49,048 nucleotides of DNA, taken from assembly GCA_964527215.1 (NCBI GenBank), contig CAZGNZ010000035.1, forward strand, positions 1-49,048, read 5' to 3'. Shown one piece after another: positions 45,242 through 49,048 of this stretch. Below the pieces are notes generated by a model, which was given only the letters and a program-made list of their open reading frames with translations, was not told the origin of the DNA and ran no database searches. Origin of the DNA: CAZGNZ01 sp964527215 (GTDB taxonomy: Bacteria; Fidelibacterota; Marinisomatia; SCGC-AAA003-L08; JACNLC01). Positions within the stretch are counted from its first letter, which is position 1. Each line of letters begins with the position of its first letter. The translations under genes were made by a program, and so were the position numbers.

Positions 45242-46087
45242 TTAGAGACTCCAGCAGATGAACATGGATCCGCCGATGTAGGCAAAGGCCGCGATGACGG
45301 CAGCGCCCACGTTGGGTTTTTCCTGGTTGACGATCTCGTCGGTCAGTTTACGGCCGGGAAGCAGAATCTTGTCCGCCAGGAAGCGCACCACCGGCAGAGA
45401 TATCAGCCCGACGACAAGGTACAGCCACAGATCGGAGAAGGTCTCGGTCCAGCTGTAGAAATCGCCCATCAGGGCAGAACGAATCACATTTGACAGGGCC
45501 AGAATGGCACCGGCGAAGCCCACCCCCGCGGCCACATTGTCCTTTTCGATATGCTCGTGAATATCATAGGGGGTGATAAGATTGTACACCACGGTCACCA
45601 GCAGCATCACGATCTGTCCGATGGCCCAGTAACCGAGGGCCGTAACAATGGAACCGCCTTCACCGGACACGGCGGCAAAGATGATCAGACCGGTGCCGAT
45701 GCTGACAGCGGCTTCCACCACTGCGGTTCCGGCGTTCTGGTCCTCAATGATTTCCTTGCGCGTACTGAATTTGGACAGGATGATTTTATCGCAGATAAAG
45801 AGTGAAATATTCAGAAGGATGATGGACAGCAGACCGTAAATCAGGATATCGTAGAGATCCATGATGATTTCCATCGACGGGCCCGACAGCGCGCCGCCGA
45901 TGGCGATGACCATCCCGGAGAAATAACCGGCATGGGAGATGGCAAATGCCAGATTGTCTTTCTCAACCAGCTCCGAACCCACGTTGATATCCCGATGGAA
46001 CAGGCTGTAAATCAATTTACCCACTGCAAACAAAACAAAACTGGCGGCCAGATAAAAAATAAGCGTTAAAATGGTATCCAATGTCAT
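45242..46087 (-). CDS. DUF350 integral membrane protein (YjfL-like)
   Basis: A 281-aa polytopic membrane protein with two DUF350 repeats, each of about four helices. Each half contains the paired motif of polar residues within membrane segments: EKDNLAFAISHAGYFSGM in the first and EKDNVAAGVGFAGAILALSN in the second. The open frame runs to 46204 but the extra N-terminus is Pro/His-rich and overlaps the upstream gene. The ATG at 46085-46087 (MTLDTILTLIFYLAASF) has a GTGAG ribosome site and starts directly in a membrane helix. E. coli YjfL, next to the PspA paralogue YjfJ, is a smaller relative. Transport substrate unknown. Confidence 0.85.
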   Translation of the reverse strand: MTLDTILTLIFYLAASFVLFAVGKLIYSLFHRDINVGSELVEKDNLAFAISHAGYFSGMVIAIGGALSGPSMEIIMDLYDILIYGLLSIILLNISLFICDKIILSKFSTRKEIIEDQNAGTAVVEAAVSIGTGLIIFAAVSGEGGSIVTALGYWAIGQIVMLLVTVVYNLITPYDIHEHIEKDNVAAGVGFAGAILALSNVIRSALMGDFYSWTETFSDLWLYLVVGLISLPVVRFLADKILLPGRKLTDEIVNQEKPNVGAAVIAAFAYIGGSMFICWSL

Positions 46088-46133
46088 GATTTTACTCACT
46101 GTTAAATGGTTATGAATCGGGGTTTCACGGATC

Positions 46134-46865
46134 CTATTTCCCGAATCCGCCGCTGCGGGAGCGCAGGCTGGATGAGGATGAACGTCCCGTGGACCGGCTG
46201 ACACGATTGTTTACTTTGGATTTGAAAGTGGATGTCTTGGATTTGACGGTACTCACTTTCCGCTGGAAGGCGGATGTCCGTTTGGTGGAATTTGAGTAGC
46301 CGGATGTGCCGTACAGTTTTTTTCCGCCGCTGGTGGCGGGACCGTAGTAGCTGCGCCGTCCGTAGTAATTCCGGCGGTAGTCATTGTAGTCGTTTTGAAA
46401 GATGCTGCCGCCCACCAGATTGAACATGGCATTCATGAACATGAACTGTCCGTAAAATTCCCAGAACGAAGTGCCGTCATTCCGCTGCGTCCAGCGGCCG
46501 TATTTTTCATTGCCGACGTAGTTGGAATATCCAGGCGGGGAGGGCGTTTTGACAATTTTGCCGTCCTCGGTTTTGGCCACCAGTTCCATGCCCACATTGT
46601 CCATGTTGGCTTTGAAGAAGGGTTCACTTACCGGCTGCCAGTCCTGCAGCTCTTCCCGGGGTTCTCCGTCTTTTTCCGTTATCACTTTGTACTGATGAAA
46701 GTATTTTTTTACGGCAACGCCTTTGACGTCCATATCCCACAGAATCACGGAATAGACTGGTTCGGAATCGTATTTCCGGATATACTGATCAATGGGGGAT
46801 TCAATGATTTTGCCGGCGCATCCGGACAAGACCAGCATCACTGATATTAATAAAAGCTGTTTCAT
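46134..46865 (-). CDS. lipoprotein with Arg/Ser-rich tail
   Basis: A 243-aa protein with a lipoprotein signal peptide (MKQLLLISVMLVLSGC, C16). Residues 25-130 form a moderately conserved-looking domain with many aromatic residues. From about 160 on the sequence is Tyr/Gly/Arg-rich and then Ser/Arg/Lys low complexity to the end, a strongly basic tail that could contact phospholipid or cell-wall polymers. I do not recognise a named family with certainty. It overlaps the DUF4178 gene by an ATGA and precedes the DUF350 gene, so it is part of the PspA-linked operon. Confidence 0.75.
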   Translation of the reverse strand: MKQLLLISVMLVLSGCAGKIIESPIDQYIRKYDSEPVYSVILWDMDVKGVAVKKYFHQYKVITEKDGEPREELQDWQPVSEPFFKANMDNVGMELVAKTEDGKIVKTPSPPGYSNYVGNEKYGRWTQRNDGTSFWEFYGQFMFMNAMFNLVGGSIFQNDYNDYRRNYYGRRSYYGPATSGGKKLYGTSGYSNSTKRTSAFQRKVSTVKSKTSTFKSKVNNRVSRSTGRSSSSSLRSRSGGFGK

Positions 46866-47398
46866 TTTGCTTCTCCAGGCAAGATATTTGAAAACTCATA
46901 ATCCTGTACGATTTTTCCGGCACCGGCATCAAAGGATTCTTCGCCCCACTGCTCCACGGACAGCACTTCGCCGTCCTTCCCTTTATAATCCCAGCTGATG
47001 AATTCCTGCCAGTCCTTCTTTCCGGCTTCCTGAAAATAGCCCGGATTTTCCGACTGACGGCGGTAGGTCCGGCCTTCAAATTCCAGGGTTTTGGGTGGGA
47101 CTTCCTTTTCCGCCACATGGCTGATGACATCCGGCGACAGCTCGGGAACTCCGATTTTACGCGTGAGGGTCAGCACCAGTTCGTCATCAACCTCAAAATG
47201 CAGATAGCGGATTTCATCATGACAGCGCAGTTGGACTTCCCTGGTAAAAAAATTATCGCCCCAATCATATTGATACTCCCGGGTCACTTCCCAGGTTTTT
47301 AAATCATATTCCACCAGAAATCCCTTTTTCAGATCGGTGATCTGCATATTGGTGGGATCATAATCCAGTTTCTTTTTCTTAAAAAAATTGAAGGCCAT
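46862..47398 (-). CDS. DUF4178-domain protein
   Basis: A 178-aa protein that fits DUF4178, a small beta-rich domain: LKKGFLVEYDLKTWEVTREYQYDW at the start, a central W/E-rich region (RYLHFEVDDELVLTLTRKI, about 64-82) and a final WGEESFDAGAGKIVQDYEF. A lysine-rich N-terminus (FFKKKKLDYD) may approach the membrane. No signal peptide. It lies between pspA and the lipoprotein gene, with an ATGA overlap to the latter. DUF4178 genes recur in clusters with PspA, DUF350 and aminopropyltransferases. The molecular role is unknown. Confidence 0.75.
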   Translation of the reverse strand: MAFNFFKKKKLDYDPTNMQITDLKKGFLVEYDLKTWEVTREYQYDWGDNFFTREVQLRCHDEIRYLHFEVDDELVLTLTRKIGVPELSPDVISHVAEKEVPPKTLEFEGRTYRRQSENPGYFQEAGKKDWQEFISWDYKGKDGEVLSVEQWGEESFDAGAGKIVQDYEFSNILPGEAK

Positions 47399-47450
47399 GG
47401 TTGCTCCGGAAAATAATACGGGGGATGATGGACACCCCCCGGAATTTAAA

Positions 47451-48149
47451 TTACTTATTTAATTTGGCTTTCAGATCCGCAAGCAGCAGGTCGCCGGACG
47501 AATCGGATTCACCCAGTGCGGAATCAATCTGATCTTCCAGCTTGCCGGTAATGCCTTCCAGCTCCCCGTATGCCTGAGCCAGGGATTCGTCTTCATCCAC
47601 TTTTTGCTTCATGCGTTCCAGCATATTCACGGTACTGCTGGAGTCAACGGTGGACAGCTGTTTGTTGATTTTTTTCATGGCGCCGGCGGTTTTGGCCCGG
47701 GCTTTCAGGGTGATAAGTTCATTTTCATGATCGGAGATCATCCGTTTCAGTTTTTCAACCTGGGTGGTGAGCTTGCCCACCATGGCATTCTGGGCTTCAG
47801 AATTGGTTTTTGCCTCACCGGCCTTGCGCATGGCATCTTCTTTTTTAACCAGAGCTTCTTTGGCGAGTGATTCCGCCTGCTCTATGGGCATGGCGCCGCT
47901 TTCGGCTTTCTGAAGCAGCAGCATGGCCTTCTTTTCCCAGTCCTGCCCCTGGCTGAGGAGACGGTTCTTGTCCCGTTCCATACCGATGGCCTGTGCTTTC
48001 ACCTGCGCCAGTGCCTGCATGGTTTCGGACAGATCTTTTTTCAGATCCCGAATACCCTGTTCTGTCATTTTGATCGGGTCTTCAATTTTATCTACCAGAC
48101 TGTGTGCTTCTGACTGTCCCACTTTAAACATCCGTGAAAAAATATTCAT
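47451..48149 (-). CDS. pspA: PspA/IM30-family membrane stress protein
   Basis: A 232-aa, almost entirely helical ESCRT-III-like protein. The N-terminal amphipathic start MNIFSRMFKVGQSEAHSLVDKIEDPIKMTEQGIRDLKKDL is followed by long coiled coils (about 40-180, including LTTQVEKLKRMISDHENELITLKARAKTA) and a short acidic end. It is expected to polymerise on damaged inner membrane to reduce proton leakage. It is not accompanied by pspBC or pspF but by YbjN-like, DUF4178, DUF350 and aminopropyltransferase genes, matching the YjfJ-type context in E. coli rather than the classical psp operon. Confidence 0.9.
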   Translation of the reverse strand: MNIFSRMFKVGQSEAHSLVDKIEDPIKMTEQGIRDLKKDLSETMQALAQVKAQAIGMERDKNRLLSQGQDWEKKAMLLLQKAESGAMPIEQAESLAKEALVKKEDAMRKAGEAKTNSEAQNAMVGKLTTQVEKLKRMISDHENELITLKARAKTAGAMKKINKQLSTVDSSSTVNMLERMKQKVDEDESLAQAYGELEGITGKLEDQIDSALGESDSSGDLLLADLKAKLNK

Positions 48150-48161
48150 GATCTTTCCTCC

Positions 48162-48554
48162 CTACTTACAGAATTCAATCAGTTCGCTGCCGAACTCCAC
48201 CATTGCCAGTGACAGTGCGGTCAGGGTGCCTTTAACCTCATTTTGATCGAGATTATCCACCTCCAGAGTATCCCGAAAGAGCAGCCGGTTCGCATCTGCA
48301 TCCAGAGCAAATGCGCCGTGCACCAGCTCACGGTTGATCTGCAGCAGTCGTTTATACACATCCGTGGTGTCGTTACTGATTTCACCGATGTACTGTTCGA
48401 AAATAAGCAGAGGATCTTCGCAGTCAATCACCAACTGATTGATGCCCTGTTCTTCATCTGTGATCACCACCAGCTGTTCGTCTGCGTCTTCATGCTGGAT
48501 GGCAAATCCCAGATTAATCAGGTAGGATTTAACCAAGTCAAATTTGTTCTCCAT
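48162..48554 (-). CDS. YbjN-like / DUF2170-type small acidic protein
   Basis: A 130-aa acidic protein with the fold signature of YbjN or type III secretion chaperone-like domains: FDLVKSYLINLGF, QLVVITDEEQGINQLVIDCED, LLQINRELVHGAFALD and the closing LTALSLAMVEFGSELIEF. In E. coli the equivalent position next to yjfJ (pspA-like) is held by the DUF2170 protein YjfI. It is first in the minus-strand operon, 12 nt before pspA. Probably a cytoplasmic partner or regulator of the PspA homologue, which is inference. The exact family (YbjN versus DUF2170) is not certain. Confidence 0.75.
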   Translation of the reverse strand: MENKFDLVKSYLINLGFAIQHEDADEQLVVITDEEQGINQLVIDCEDPLLIFEQYIGEISNDTTDVYKRLLQINRELVHGAFALDADANRLLFRDTLEVDNLDQNEVKGTLTALSLAMVEFGSELIEFCK

Positions 48555-49048
48555 GGATACTCCCGTTTATGCTTAAGGAAAGGTTGTCTATGATACAGTT
48601 AAACAGATGTCCTTTACATCCGATTTGATGGGTTCCCATGCAGTTCCGGGACTCAGCGGCAAATCGAAGTGGTGAACTGCCTGAATTCAATGCCGGGATA
48701 CATCTGTACCGATCCTGTTTTATCCCATGGGACCCATTGGATAAATTTACAGGTCCAATACAGTATTCCGGAAGCTATAATATCTGAGTCTGACGCGTGC
48801 CTGCGATACTTTTTACAGGTTTGTCAATAGGGTCTGTTTTACCGTCTTCACACAGCAAGACAAGCACTGCCGGTTTCAGTTGTCCCGGAATATTCGAGTG
48901 ACACAGGATTTGGGAAGTTGGCGGCAAGGTGAATTGGGTGAGCAGTGAAATGGTGAAATGGTGTAATGGTAAACTGGTTGAAAAGGTAAGTTGTTAACAT
49001 TTCTCACTTGAAAAATGGTGTATAACTAATTGATATATAATATAATAG
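48555..49048. other. 494-nt non-coding end of the window
   Basis: Presumably holds the promoter of the ybjN-pspA operon near 48560-48700. A degenerate 8-bp tandem repeat (GTGAAATG type, five copies) lies at 48945-48984, followed by a very AT-rich tail. I see no gene, RNA gene or terminator that I can support. Confidence 0.5.
48945..48984. repeat. short 8-bp tandem repeat, five degenerate copies
   Basis: Consecutive 8-nt units read GTGAAATG, GTGAAATG, GTGTAATG, GTAAACTG and GTTGAAAA. The first two are identical and the others drift. Non-coding context, next to an AT-rich stretch. Possibly a slippage tract or a cluster of binding sites. Confidence 0.6.

Noticed and set aside
46088..46204. N-terminal extension of the DUF350 protein
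   Set aside because: The extra residues are Pro/His-rich, overlap the upstream lipoprotein gene by about 70 nt and precede a clean membrane-helix start with its own ribosome site.

Overview
This window looks like a chromosomal segment from a Gram-negative, facultatively anaerobic bacterium. Evidence for that is two lipoproteins with lipoboxes, a class A penicillin-binding protein, and aerobic and anaerobic 2-oxoacid-oxidising enzymes side by side. The mix of an E. coli-like homodimeric pyruvate dehydrogenase E1, PFOR, KorAB, an IscR/Rrf2-led SUF operon with SufU and SufT, and a CpcT/CpeT-family lipoprotein would fit the FCB superphylum (for example Marinimicrobia- or Calditrichota-like lineages), but I cannot assign a taxon from sequence reading alone. 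The 100-N scaffold gap with 55-nt duplicated edges shows this is a short-read draft or metagenomic assembly.

Layout. 79-5655 (minus): pyruvate dehydrogenase complex aceE-E2-lpd. 5788-6096 (minus): a small CBM48 glycogen-binding-like protein, then about 0.75 kb without a convincing gene. 6842-11428 (minus): PFOR (nifJ) with a dihydroorotate-dehydrogenase-like partner. 11714-13984 (minus): PBP1A. 14223-17644 (minus): korA-korB-CBS operon. 17911-19362 (minus): CpcT/CpeT-like lipoprotein and NYN RNase-like protein. 19602-25814 (plus): rrf2-sufB-sufC-sufD-sufU-sufT-sufS, the only plus-strand block, with a palindromic operator candidate in front. 25900-33597: a very long type I-F CRISPR array read on the minus strand (126 repeats and 125 spacers, then a gap and one leader-proximal repeat). 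33598-33726: its leader. 33727-43436 (minus): the operon dnaQ-like exonuclease - cas1 - ORF6N gene - cas2/3 - csy1 - csy2 - csy3 - csy4. 43683-48554 (minus): a PspA/YbjN/DUF4178/lipoprotein/DUF350/aminopropyltransferase envelope-stress-like cluster, followed by about 0.5 kb of non-coding sequence.

The most interesting part is the CRISPR-Cas locus. The type I-F operon carries two non-canonical genes around its adaptation module. A stand-alone DEDDh exonuclease with all five catalytic residues lies directly upstream of cas1. An ORF6N-domain gene is translationally coupled (ATGA) to cas1 and ends 6 nt before cas2/3. Base composition changes inside cas2/3 at the Cas2/Cas3 domain boundary: dnaQ, cas1, ORF6N and the Cas2 domain resemble the rest of the chromosome, while the Cas3 part and csy1-4 are clearly AT-richer. 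This suggests a mosaic of an adaptation module and a separately acquired effector module. The array shows a segmental spacer duplication with an internal two-spacer deletion, related spacers against variants of one target, two neighbouring spacers sampling overlapping target DNA, a spacer resembling the repeat itself, and an assembly break at the leader end that may reflect ongoing spacer turnover in the population.
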